64,000 bases of DNA. Source: JAFARE01 sp963777285 (GTDB taxonomy: Bacteria > Chloroflexota > Dormibacteria > Aeolococcales > Aeolococcaceae). Position numbers and translations under genes: made by a program. Where the stretch lies: NCBI GenBank assembly GCA_963777285.1, contig CAVZPR010000001.1, positions 682,001 to 746,000 on the forward strand, written 5' to 3'. Each line of letters starts with the position of its first letter. Position 1 is the stretch's first letter. Below, in pieces: positions 1 to 8,700 of this stretch. The notes beneath the pieces were generated by a model, which saw nothing but the letters and a program-made list of their open reading frames with translations, made no database searches and was not told where the DNA came from.

Positions 1-1179
1 CCAACCGCGTCCGCGCCAGCGGCCGATCGGCACCGGCGCCGAGGCAAGCATCGGGGTCACCAGGAGGTCGAACCGCGGCAGCCAGCGCTGCATGTACCCG
101 GCGAACTGACTCTCCTGCACCGGGCGTGCCTTGCGCTGCGCGCGCAGGCCGCGCTTCACCATCGCCTGCGTCCGCGATTCGAGCTTCGATGTGTCCAGGC
201 CCTCGGCGTCCTGCGCGATGCCCGCCAGCCAGCGCCGGCTGAACTGCGTTGGCGCCATCGGATATCGCGGATTGACTCGCTCGATGTGGTGACCGGCTGC
301 GCCCAGTGCTGAAGCGGTGTTGTCAACCACCTCGCGCACCTCGCGCGAGAGTCGCGCTCCGAACACCGGATGGCGGGTCGAAACGGCGATGCGCAGTCCC
401 CCGGTCGCTGGGCTCGGATCTCGGTAGGCATGGCTACCGGACATCACGTCGAGCGTCAGCGCCGCATCAGCCACCGTGCGCGCCAGTGGCCCGAATGCGG
501 TCAGCCCGTACCAGTGCTCGCTCCGCTTCCCCGGAACCGGGACCAGCCCTGGTGCCGGCTTGACGCCGACGAGACCGCAGCATGCGGCGGGGACTCGGAT
601 GGAGCCGCCACCGTCGGAGCCGACGGCAACTGCGGCCATTCGCGCCGCGACTGCAACGGCGGAACCACCGCTGGAGCCGCCCGGAGTCAGCTCGAGATTC
701 CACGGGTTGCGCGGCGCGTCGTAGGCGTCCGGCTCGGTGAACGGCCATACCGCCAGCTCCGGCATCACCGTCCGTCCCACGATCACCGCTCCCGCCGCTC
801 GGAGGCGTTGCACCAAGAGCGCGTCATCGGACGCCGGAGTCTCCGGCGTTGCTCCGGAGCCAAACCTGGTCGGCTCGCCCGCGATCTCCACGTTGTCCTT
901 GACGGCGACGGGAACACCTGCGAGCGGCAGCATCCCCAGGTCGTGACGGTGGCGCAGCGCCGCCGCCTCGCTGCGCGCGGACCGCTCCAGCACGGCGGCG
1001 AAAGCGTGCAGACGCGGCTGCAACGCCTCGATGCGTCGCAGGGTCGCATCCAGGAGGTCGACGGCGTCGAGCTCGCGCGAGCGGACCAGCCGCGCCATTT
1101 CGGTCGCGGGGAGCCGGGTGATGGCGTCGTCGCCGGTGAGCTGGCCGGTGGATCGGGTGGCCGAGGTGGAATTGAACAT
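1..1179 (-). CDS. Amidase signature-family hydrolase, C-terminus cut by window edge
   Basis: An open frame of 393 codons begins at ATG 1179 and runs off the left edge without a stop. It shows the amidase-signature hydrolase layout: catalytic Lys at about residue 94 (VAVKDN), the glycine/serine segment PGGSSGGSA at 166-174 carrying the cis-Ser, and the probable nucleophile Ser193 in SDGGGSIRVP. Such enzymes hydrolyse amides through a Ser-cisSer-Lys triad; family members include GatA, FAAH and indoleacetamide hydrolases. No gatB or gatC is adjacent, so GatA is unlikely, but the substrate cannot be read from sequence. The gene is followed upstream by a frameshifted regulator on the same strand. 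Confidence in the family is high. Confidence 0.93.
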   Translation of the reverse strand, partial: MFNSTSATRSTGQLTGDDAITRLPATEMARLVRSRELDAVDLLDATLRRIEALQPRLHAFAAVLERSARSEAAALRHRHDLGMLPLAGVPVAVKDNVEIAGEPTRFGSGATPETPASDDALLVQRLRAAGAVIVGRTVMPELAVWPFTEPDAYDAPRNPWNLELTPGGSSGGSAVAVAARMAAVAVGSDGGGSIRVPAACCGLVGVKPAPGLVPVPGKRSEHWYGLTAFGPLARTVADAALTLDVMSGSHAYRDPSPATGGLRIAVSTRHPVFGARLSREVREVVDNTASALGAAGHHIERVNPRYPMAPTQFSRRWLAGIAQDAEGLDTSKLESRTQAMVKRGLRAQRKARPVQESQFAGYMQRWLPRFDLLVTPMLASAPVPIGRWRGRGW

Positions 1180-1240
1180 GCGCCCACCCTACGCAGCCAC
1201 CAGGTGCGCGTCCATCGACAGTTCTGTCGATTTCCTGCGG

Positions 1241-2789
1241 TCAGGTCTCGAGCAGGTCGTGTTCCATGGCGAAGACGGCGGCGGCGGCGCGCGTGGACAC
1301 ACCGGCCTTCTCGTATGCGTGCGCAAGGTGGGTGTGAACGGTCAACTCCGAGACGAAGAGCTGCCTTGCCACCTGACGCATCGTCATCCCGCGCACGCAG
1401 AGGCGCAGCACGTCGACCTCGCGCTGGGTGAGGCCCGCCGGCCAGGTGCGCGACCGCCGGCGCGCGTGGCCGGCCGCTTCGAGCACGGCCTCCAGCGCGT
1501 CGTGATCGAGCGGCATCTGGCGGGCGGTCTGCGCCGCTGCATCAGGGCTGAAAGCAGGACGATGTGGTCGTACTTCGGTCAGCGCGTGATACACGTCAGC
1601 GGCCGCGAGAATCCGGCAGAGCCGATCCTGCCCGGACGCGCGCGAGCCACGATGGTATCCGCTGCCGTCGAGTCGCTCGTGGTGCATGCCGGCGATGCGC
1701 CCCAGGGGCTCGAGCACCGCTGAACGCGCGAGGATCCGCTCTGTCTGGTATGCGTGCAGACGCACCTGTTCCCATTCCGCGCTGCTGAGCCGGCCGGGAC
1801 GCTCCCATATGCCCGTGGCCACAGAGGCACGACCGAGATCGTGCATCAGCGCGGCACGACGAACCGTGGTCACCGAAGCGGCGCCCTCTCCGCACAGCTC
1901 GGCAGCCAGCGCGGCCAGCGCGGCGACGCCACTCGAGTGGCCGTGCAGGTGCACGGCTTTGAGATCCGCGACGGTGGAGAACGTGGCGGCCACGTCGTCG
2001 AGCCGCCCGTCGGGCGCCGTGAGCGCCGGTGCTGGTTCGGCCTCGAGCAATGCCTCCAGCGGATCCGAGTGATCCGGCCCCTCCCCGCGGCGCGACCACG
2101 CGTTCAGGATTGCCGTGACGACAGCCGGGTCGCAGGCCCGGCCAGACCATTGCTCGAGCACCGACGCAGCGCCCTCCTCCCCCATCGACGCTCGAAACAG
2201 CACCGCGGTCGACACGCCGCACGCGACGCGCGCGCTGAGCCCAATCGCGTCCCCGCGAAGCCCTCGGGGATGACCGCGGCCGTCCCAGCGCTCGAATCCT
2301 TGGAACAACGCGTCAGCCACTTGCGGTCCAAGTCCCAGGCGCATGGCCATGATGCGCGACTTCGCAATCGGCTTGCGCCGCTTGTGCGGCGATACGCCGC
2401 CCGTGCACCACGCCGGTGGCCAGCACGCCGACGCGCCGCCCACGCGGCTGCTGGCGCGCCACCCGGCGGACGAAGGCAATCCCTTCGCGCGGATTGGTTG
2501 GGTCGATCACGTCGCCTTCGCGGCGCACGGCGATGTCGTCACCGCCGAGATTCGTCGCGTACTCGTGTGACGTCGCGGTGCAGCCCAGCGACCGCAGCAA
2601 CGTTACGTACAGCGCTTCGCTGACCGCTGCAGGCGATTCGCCAAGTTCGGTGGCGACGTTGGCGGCGAGCAGCGCCGCCTCCAAGGCCTGCTCCGCAGGA
2701 CGTCCATGCGCGAGATCGGTCACCAACGAGAGGGCGGCCAGCGGCTCGAGCAGGCGCAGCCTCTTGTCTTCAGGGGTTGTGGGCAGCAT
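1241..2789 (-). pseudogene. HD-domain phosphohydrolase with C-terminal LuxR HTH, single-base frameshift
   Basis: Two overlapping frames make one protein of about 515 residues. The N-terminal frame (2789 to about 2350) ends with the conserved string QADCEVA. The next frame resumes at MAMRLGLGPQVADALFQ and continues through the HD motif (LMHDLGRASVATG), the GYP-like motif (HHERLDGSGYHRG) and a LuxR-type helix-turn-helix (GLTQREVDVLRLCVRGMTMRQVA) to 1241. The total length is 3n+1, so one extra base near 2340-2356 explains the break. Proteins of this architecture combine a (degenerate) cyclic-dinucleotide phosphodiesterase fold with a DNA-binding output. It is either a pseudogene or the site of an assembly error; conservation on both sides of the shift favours a very recent event or an error. 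Confidence 0.82.
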
Positions 2790-2812
2790 CGGCGACGCAG
2801 TCTTCCGTCGCG

Positions 2813-2976
2813 TCAGCTCAGCTCTGTCGCGAGCGAAGCACGCAGGAACTCGTTGTCCTCTACGTCGGCGAGCACCACCCAGGTCACGTCGCCCTGCCGG
2901 ATGTCGGCACGGCGCGCGCCGAGTGCCTCCAGCCGTGCGACTGTCATGTTGCCGGGCCGATGGGCATCGTTGTTCA
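2813..2976 (-). pseudogene. VOC/glyoxalase-like protein, C-terminal stump
   Basis: Reading from just after the stop of the TPR gene (2974), the frame gives NNDAHRPGNMTVARLEALG, then GARRADIRQGDVTWVVLADVED and an ending NEFLRASLATELS. This matches the last part of glyoxalase-like VOC domains (RLxALGARRxDxGQGDVSWVVLADPEGNEF). Only about 50 residues remain and the N-terminal beta-alpha module is missing. An internal ATG at 2947 could start a 44-residue peptide, but it would be no functional VOC fold. It is probably a remnant left when the neighbouring TPR gene arrived. Confidence 0.55.
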
Positions 2977-3894
2977 ACTCACCTGGCTGCCGGCGTCGAG
3001 GGCGTCGAGCCTTTCACCAACCCATTCCAACTCGGCTTGGTCATCCGGGTCCAGCTCGTTGGTCAGCTCGCGCAGTGCCGTGGTGGCCTCTGCGAACCGC
3101 CGGCGGGCATCCTCCCGATTGCCACGCGCGGCGGCGACGGCCGCCCACGATAAGCGGCTCCACGCATTCGCGTAGGGGTCCGCAGCGAGCCGCTCATCGC
3201 GATCCCGGAAACGGGATTCGGCTTCGTTCACATTACCAAGGTGGAGCTCGACCCAGCCGAGACAGTCGAGCTCCATCGTCTGCCAGCCCGCGTTGCCGAG
3301 CTCTTCGTTCAGCGCGAGGCTCGTCAGGTAGAGCGCTTTTGCGCTCTCATACCGGCCGCGCAGTCTCGTGCCGGCGGCTTGAAGATGCAGCGGCGAGGCC
3401 TCCGCTTCGCGGTCGCCGGCAGCTTGGGCGAGCGCCCGGCCCTGGCCGGCCAACGCAACGACCTCGTCGTAGCGCCCGTCGCGGAGCGCGAGGCGCGCCA
3501 GACCCGTCAACGCCTCGCACTGGCCGCGCACATCACCGCCGGCTCGGGCGATGCGAAGCGCCTCGTCGTTGCACTCGAGCGAGCGTGCCGCATCGCCGGC
3601 GCGGAACGCCAGCACGCCGTCGCCGGACAGCGCACGCGCACGCCATACGGGCACGCTCCCCGCTCCAGGCGAGACAAGAGCCGCCGCGGCAGTTTCACGG
3701 CCTTCGGCGAGCTCGCCGCTCGTCAGCCAGATCCGCCAAGCTCTCCCGAAGAGCTCCAGCGCAGAGGGTGCGTCGCCGCGCGCCGCTAAGGTGCGGACCG
3801 CTTCCGCTACAGCCGCGCGCTCGCCGCCGAGCGCTTCGAGGTCAGCATCGCGGGCAAGTTTCAGAGCGCTCTCTGGCGTCATGTCCGCGATCAT
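2974..3894 (-). CDS. TPR-repeat protein
   Basis: The protein of about 306 residues consists of alpha-helical hairpins with TPR spacing: GDAARSLECNDEALRIARAGG, then GRYDEVVALAGQGRALAQAAGD, then GRYESAKALYLTSLALNEELGN, then GNVNEAESRFRDRDERLA. It resembles the C-terminal TPR part of the large COG3903-type regulators found elsewhere in this window (5779-9249 and 13073-15415) but lacks the NTPase and any catalytic domain. It may be a broken-off sensor arm or a stand-alone scaffold. The open frame extends to 3942, but ATG 3894 (or 3882) leaves room for promoters shared with the divergent reductase gene at 3975. Substrate and partners are unknown. Confidence 0.7.
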   Translation of the reverse strand: MIADMTPESALKLARDADLEALGGERAAVAEAVRTLAARGDAPSALELFGRAWRIWLTSGELAEGRETAAAALVSPGAGSVPVWRARALSGDGVLAFRAGDAARSLECNDEALRIARAGGDVRGQCEALTGLARLALRDGRYDEVVALAGQGRALAQAAGDREAEASPLHLQAAGTRLRGRYESAKALYLTSLALNEELGNAGWQTMELDCLGWVELHLGNVNEAESRFRDRDERLAADPYANAWSRLSWAAVAAARGNREDARRRFAEATTALRELTNELDPDDQAELEWVGERLDALDAGSQVS

Positions 3895-3974
3895 AGGAGC
3901 ACGCCGGCTTCGGCTCAATCGCGCGGTGCGGAACTCTTCCATTCACACCCACGCCACGCCGCTACTCTTACGCC

Positions 3975-4535
3975 ATGCGGCCCCTCCGGTATTCCATCAA
4001 CGTCACGCTGGACGGATGCTGCGATCATCGTGAAGGCATCGCGGACGAAGCCTTGCATCGTCACGCGATGGAGAACATCGATCAAGCCGATGCCCTCATC
4101 TTTGGCCGGGTGACGTACGAAATGATGGAGGCGGCATGGCGGCCGGCGGCGCAGACGGGAGCGAACCCCGATTGGATGGAGCCCTGGATGGAACCCTTTG
4201 CCCGGACGATAGACGCGGCGAAGAAGTACGTCGTGTCGAGCACCCTGGAGCGGGTCGACTGGAACGCAGAGCTCCTGCGTGGAGATCTGGGGAAAGCCAT
4301 TCAGCGCCTCAAGCAAGAGCCGGGCAAGGGGCTGCTCGTGGGGGGTGTGAAGCTCCCTCTGGCCTTGGCGGAGCTGGGGTTCATCGATGAATACGAGTTC
4401 GTGGTGCAGCCTCGGCTGGCGGGCCATGGGCCAACGTTGTTCGCGGGGCTGCCGAAGCGTATCGACCTGCAGCTGGTGAGCAGGCTGGAGTTCGAATCGG
4501 GAGCGGTGGCGATGCGCTATACGCCGGTCGGGTAG
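3975..4535 (+). CDS. Dihydrofolate reductase-family protein (RibD C-terminal-like)
   Basis: The 186-residue protein has the compact fold of the RibD_C/DHFR superfamily. It opens with a strand ending in NVTLDG, has the conserved helix motif LIFGRVTYEMM, a YVVSSTLE strand, the nucleotide-binding glycine turn GLLVGGVKLPLAL, and the C-terminal DEYEFVVQPRLAGHGPTLF. Members reduce pteridine- or pyrimidine-like substrates with NADPH, but this stand-alone clade is uncharacterised. The start ATG is 32 bp from the divergent TPR gene's longest possible start. The 3' end overlaps the HTH remnant on the other strand by 19 bp. Confidence 0.88.
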   Translation: MRPLRYSINVTLDGCCDHREGIADEALHRHAMENIDQADALIFGRVTYEMMEAAWRPAAQTGANPDWMEPWMEPFARTIDAAKKYVVSSTLERVDWNAELLRGDLGKAIQRLKQEPGKGLLVGGVKLPLALAELGFIDEYEFVVQPRLAGHGPTLFAGLPKRIDLQLVSRLEFESGAVAMRYTPVG

Positions 4536-4798
4536 TGTCGCGCGACTCGTATGGAACCGGTGCGGCCATGCGGCCGCCGCCGCCGAAGTGTGAGGTCGAT
4601 GTCGTAGCCGAGCGCCAGCGCAAAGCGGAGGAGCCGGTCCATCGAGAACCCGGCGAGGTTGCCGCGGACGAGTGCCGACACTTTGGGCTGATCCACACCG
4701 AGCACCTCGGCGGCCTGGTGCTGGGTGAGGCCTTCCTGCTCGATGAGTGCGCTGATCCGGCGCGCCAGTTCGGCCTTCGCCAGCCTATGACCGCTGCG
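4517..4798 (-). pseudogene. XRE/HigA-like antitoxin, N-terminally truncated
   Basis: From about 4785 the minus strand encodes LAKAELARRISALIEQEGLT and then QHQAAEVLGVDQPKVSALVRG, the helix-turn-helix of HigA-type XRE proteins, followed by GFSMDRLLRFALALGYDIDL. Homologues have about 30 residues before this point. Here an in-frame stop (4799-4801) lies just upstream, and the only conventional start inside is GTG at about 4705, within the HTH itself. The upstream boundary coincides with the 3' end of the HXXEE gene. No HigB/RelE toxin is adjacent. It is most likely the stump of an antitoxin whose N-terminus and toxin were lost in a rearrangement. Confidence 0.6.
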
Positions 4799-5273
4799 TC
4801 AGCCTTGGGACGAGGAAGATCGGGCCCACGGAGAGGAAGGAGCCGATGGTGACAACCCCAACGCCGGTTCCGACGGCGAAGTCGGATATGGAGATGAGAT
4901 TCGCCTGCAGGCCGTAACGGACCAGCAGGTAATAGACGATGGCGTAAAGCAATCCGCTCGCGAGGCCAGGTGAGTATGTGTTGCGACGGATGGTCCAATA
5001 GGTGTGTACCGTGACGAGATGGGTCACAAACCCCGCGACGAGGATCAGGGGCGGGATCACCCAATGACCGCCGAGGCTATCGAACAGAACGTTCCCGGTG
5101 GCGATCACCACGATTGCTCCCGCGTTGAACCAGAAGAACATGCGGGCGTTGTAGGCCGGCCAGAAGTCGCTGGCAATCCATGCTACGAAACCGCCGTTCA
5201 TCATGGTCTCATCGAGAATGTGCACGATGTACGCACCGAGGAACGCCCAGAACAAAAGGCTTATAAGGAGCAT
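4785..5273 (-). CDS. HXXEE-motif membrane protein
   Basis: The 162-residue protein has four or five hydrophobic segments. The first, LLISLLFWAFLGAYIVHILDE, ends in the H-x-x-D/E-E signature that defines the uncharacterised HXXEE family; further histidines sit in a later segment (FVTHLVTVHTYW). The histidines and acids suggest a membrane-embedded metal site, but no activity is known. ATG 5273 is chosen because GGAGG lies 11 bases upstream; a longer frame to 5312 adds only an arginine-rich leader. Its stop overlaps the HTH remnant, so the two were probably joined by a deletion. Confidence 0.7.
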   Translation of the reverse strand: MLLISLLFWAFLGAYIVHILDETMMNGGFVAWIASDFWPAYNARMFFWFNAGAIVVIATGNVLFDSLGGHWVIPPLILVAGFVTHLVTVHTYWTIRRNTYSPGLASGLLYAIVYYLLVRYGLQANLISISDFAVGTGVGVVTIGSFLSVGPIFLVPRLTQRS

Positions 5274-5526
5274 TCGAGGAGACCTCCGGCCAGGCCGCCG
5301 ACCTGTCCTCAAGTCATACGTTTATGACGGCAATCTTGCTTGATACCTGGCCCCGCGCCAAACCCGGCCCGGCCCGCGATCCGTCCAGCGTTCACAACGA
5401 ATTCTCGCCGCGAATGATCCCTTCTGCGAGAAAAAGGGAAGCGTTCCTGGTTGGAGTACCAGCACTGACGGGCTCGAGAATGGTATCCGCTGGAGAAGAC
5501 GTTCACAGCGCTGGAATCTGATCGAG
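5274..5526. other. Gene-free stretch left of the island
   Basis: No convincing coding frame is visible here. The stretch separates the HXXEE gene from the first tRNA-Pro-derived repeat and is presumably chromosomal sequence at the far boundary of the integrated segment. The small frames present on either strand have no recognisable motif. Confidence 0.4.
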
Positions 5527-5571
5527 CTCGGGGAGACAGGACTCGAACCTGCGACCCCTGGTCCCCCAGAC
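5527..5571 (-). repeat. Partial tRNA-Pro(GGG) 3' half, putative attachment site 1
   Basis: These 45 bases are identical to positions 15473-15517, the 3' half of the intact tRNA-Pro gene from the anticodon loop through the T-arm and acceptor strand. The match breaks at the next base (T instead of C) and then decays. No 5' half is present, so this is not a functional tRNA. A duplicated tRNA 3' end at the far side of accessory DNA is the classic signature of tyrosine-integrase insertion (attL/attR). Confidence 0.85.
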
Positions 5572-5627
5572 TAGTACTGATTTGGCTATGTGGCTCTGTA
5601 TTCGAGTGTGAGTGCATTCGTCGCGCA

Positions 5628-5665
5628 ATGGTTGGGTGAAGGACTGATCCCCGCATCTTGAAATC
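5628..5665. repeat. Conserved arm beside attachment-site copy 1
   Basis: This block of about 38 bases contains GGACTGATCCCCGCATCTT. It recurs at 11096-11133 with about two mismatches. It sits the same distance (56 bases) from the tRNA-derived core in both places, although the spacer is only moderately conserved. It may be an integrase arm-binding region or the end of a deleted integrase gene. Confidence 0.7.
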
Positions 5666-5778
5666 ACCTGCAGACTGATGGAAGCCGCTGAAAATGCCGC
5701 AGCCCGCCTCCCCATGTGACTCGGTGTCGGTCATCGCCTTCTCGAGGCCCAGCCGCGCGCCCACTCGTTCACGCACTG

Positions 5779-8700
5779 TTAAGCCCGACGGTTCTCGATC
5801 TTCACGAAGTGGTTGACTAGCTCGCCATGGCGGACCTGCCAGCGCAACCAGAACGCCTTGTTCTCAGGATTGCCTGGGCTGAACAGGTGGTCGTAGCGCA
5901 AACGCTCCTCACCCGGGAGCAGCCGTTCGACTGCTCGCACGCAGAGCTCGCGCAACTGACGGGGGCTGTTCAGGCCGTCGTCGACGGCGATGTAGAAGAG
6001 CGCCATCCTCTCCACTGCGGTGATGCGACGTCCAGCCTCCTCGGCGGCGGCGCGGAACTGGCCCACAGCGACCAGGATGCGGTCGCCAATGTCCAGAGGT
6101 GCGATGCTGTACACGTTGTCGCGGGGGATTCGGCTCACGAGGTCTGCACCCTTTGTGCGCTCCGCCATCAACCGTTGCAACTCGCCTGCGCTGCTCCCTG
6201 AACTGCCCGCCAGCACGAACGCGACCGGGGCCCCGGCCGCGGCGGCCTGGTCGAGCACGGGGAGCAGGAGCTCATAGGGCGCGAATCCGGCTGGGTTCGA
6301 GTCGCACTCGTCGATGAAGCAGAGGGTGCGCGCAGCGGGTTCGGCTCCAATGCCCCTGAGGAAGTCGCGCAGTGCTTGCTCATCGGTGTTGGCCAGGTTG
6401 ATCTCGGCACAGCGCACGTCTGGGATCAACTCCGCGACCTGCCGTACGAAGTAGGTTTTGCCGCTGCCCGGAGCCGCCCAGAGGAGGTGGGCGTTGCGCT
6501 TACGTCCGGGGTGCTCGATGGCCATGGCGATGCTCTGCCTGGCGTCGATGAGCGCGTCGCGGACAGATGGATCGAAACGCATGATCCTGCCCACCACGTT
6601 GAACGCGTCCATGTCGATGTGCTCGAGCCCGGTCACCAACGACAGTGCTTCCTCGGTCTCAGCGCTTGGCGTCCCCGGCTCTGGTCTGCCGGCGCGGTCG
6701 CCCGGCGCGGCCGCGCGGAAGCCATGCAACGCGTCGTGTTGCATCCACGCAATCAGTGCGTCGAGCGATGTTGCGCGCCCGACCGCGTACGTTGTCTCAA
6801 ACTGTTCGTCGCCCAGGCCGCGGCGGGCAGAATCAGTGGCTTCGTTGACGGTCCGCACCATGTCGTCGTTCTCCGGCACCCACCCGAAGCTGCCCTCACG
6901 CGCGGCGGCTCCGAGCAGTGTGGCGGTGGCTTCGTGGTCTCCCGAGGAACCCGTCACCCACGCGAGCCCGTAGAGTCCCTCCACCGCGCACTCGAGCAGG
7001 CCGAGATCATGAGCAAGCTCGAGGCTCTCCCGGAAGCATGCCCAGGCTCTCGCATCCTCGCGGAGCCGGCCATACGTATAGCCGAGATTCAGGAGCGCGA
7101 TGGCCACCGATCGTCGAGCGCCTGCCGCTCGTGCCGTGGCCACCGCTTCAGCTTGCACGGCGGCGGCGCCGGCAAGGTCGCCGGCGAAGTACGTCTCGAG
7201 GCCGATGTTGTTGAGGAGCGAACTGACGCCGACCGCGTCGCCCGCGGCCCGGGCCAACCGCAGCGCCTCAGCATGAAGTGTGGCGATCCGACCGCTATCT
7301 GGACTTGCGCCCCACCGTTCGGCTGCGGCGACGGCGCGGAGCACTCGCGCCGTCAACGCGTCATCGCCGAGCGTCCGGGCGATGAGCAGCGCCTCGTCGA
7401 GGTAAACATTGGCCGTCGAAGCATCACCGCGCCGTCCGCTGATCCAGCCCGCGGCGCGGAGCGCCGTCGCCCGGGCGGCGGTCGGTTGTGTGTTTCCGGC
7501 GAGCGCGTGCTGCAGCATCCGCTCGCACTCCTCCCAGCTGCCCCGCAGGAACCAGTGCTCCGCCGCAGCCGCGACCAGTCGCAGCTCGCTGTTCGCGTCG
7601 CCGCGCTGCACGAAGTGGTCGAGTGCGAGGCGCAGGTTGAGGTCCTCCGCGGTGCGCGATTCCCATGTGTCGGGAAGGCCGAGCTCGACGTCACTCTCGA
7701 TGCGCTCGGCAAACGACAGGAAGAACTCGGCGTGCCGCTGGGCCAGCTCGTCGCGCCCCGCCAACGCACCGAGGCGCTCGGTGGCGTACTCCCGGATCAG
7801 CTCGAGCATGCTGAACCGCCGCCGCTGGTGCCGTACGACGCTCTTGGCGACCAGTCCCTCGAGCACCTCCAGCTCGGCCCCGCAGACGTCCTCGGCAGCC
7901 TCTACGCTCCAGCCTCCAGCGAAGACGGCCAGCCGCGCGAACAGGTCGCGTTCCGCCTGCGTCAGCAGCTCGTGGCTCCACTCGATGGTGGCACGAACTG
8001 TCTGCTGGCGCAGCGGCGTGTCGCGCCCCCGCCCCGTCAACAGCTCGAGGCGATGCGACAGGCGCGCCAGGATCTGGTCGGTCGAGAGCACCTTGATGCG
8101 CGCCGCGGCCAGCTCTACGGCCAGCGGCAGCCCGTCCACCGCGCTGCAGATGTCGGACACGGCACGGTCGGCATTGAACTCAGGGTCCATGGCGCGGGCG
8201 CGAGCGGTGAAGAGCGCGATGGCTTCTGATTGCGGCAGCGGTGGCACCGGGTACTCGCGCTCGGCGGCGATGCGAAGCGGCTCGCGGCTCGTCACCAGCA
8301 GCTTGACGGTCCGCAGGCGCTCCAGCAGGTGCGCGAGCTGCGGCGCCGCGTCGACCACCTGCTCGAAGTTGTCGATGACCAGCAGCATGCGCTTGCCCGC
8401 CAGCCGTGCCTCGAGGTCGGAGGTGACGCCGACGGCGTCGGCGATCGCGGGCATGACCATGGTCGGGTCGCGCATCTCGGCCAGCGGCACCCAGAAGACG
8501 CCATCCGGCATGCCGTGGCTCGCCTCGGCAGCGGCCTGCAGCGCGAGGCGCGTCTTGCCCGTGCCGCCGGGGCCCACGAGCGACACCAAGCGGTGCTCGC
8601 CGAGCAGCGTCACCACCTGATCGGTCTCGCGCTCGCGTCCCACCAACGGGGTCGATTGGATAGGGAGGTTTGTGAAGTCGATCGTGCGCAGCGGCGGGAA

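Noticed and set aside
370..1431. Long open frame on the plus strand across the amidase region
   Set aside because: It is an antisense shadow of the amidase. It is arginine-rich, has no motif, and the minus-strand frame carries the full catalytic signature.
5527..5571. Functional tRNA gene at the partial tRNA-Pro copy
   Set aside because: The 5' acceptor strand, D-arm and part of the anticodon arm are missing, so no cloverleaf can form. The same holds for 10995-11039.
6376..8229. Plus-strand frame of 617 codons opposite the cyclase-STAND gene
   Set aside because: It is antisense to a well-supported 1156-residue protein, with composition typical of GC-rich shadows.
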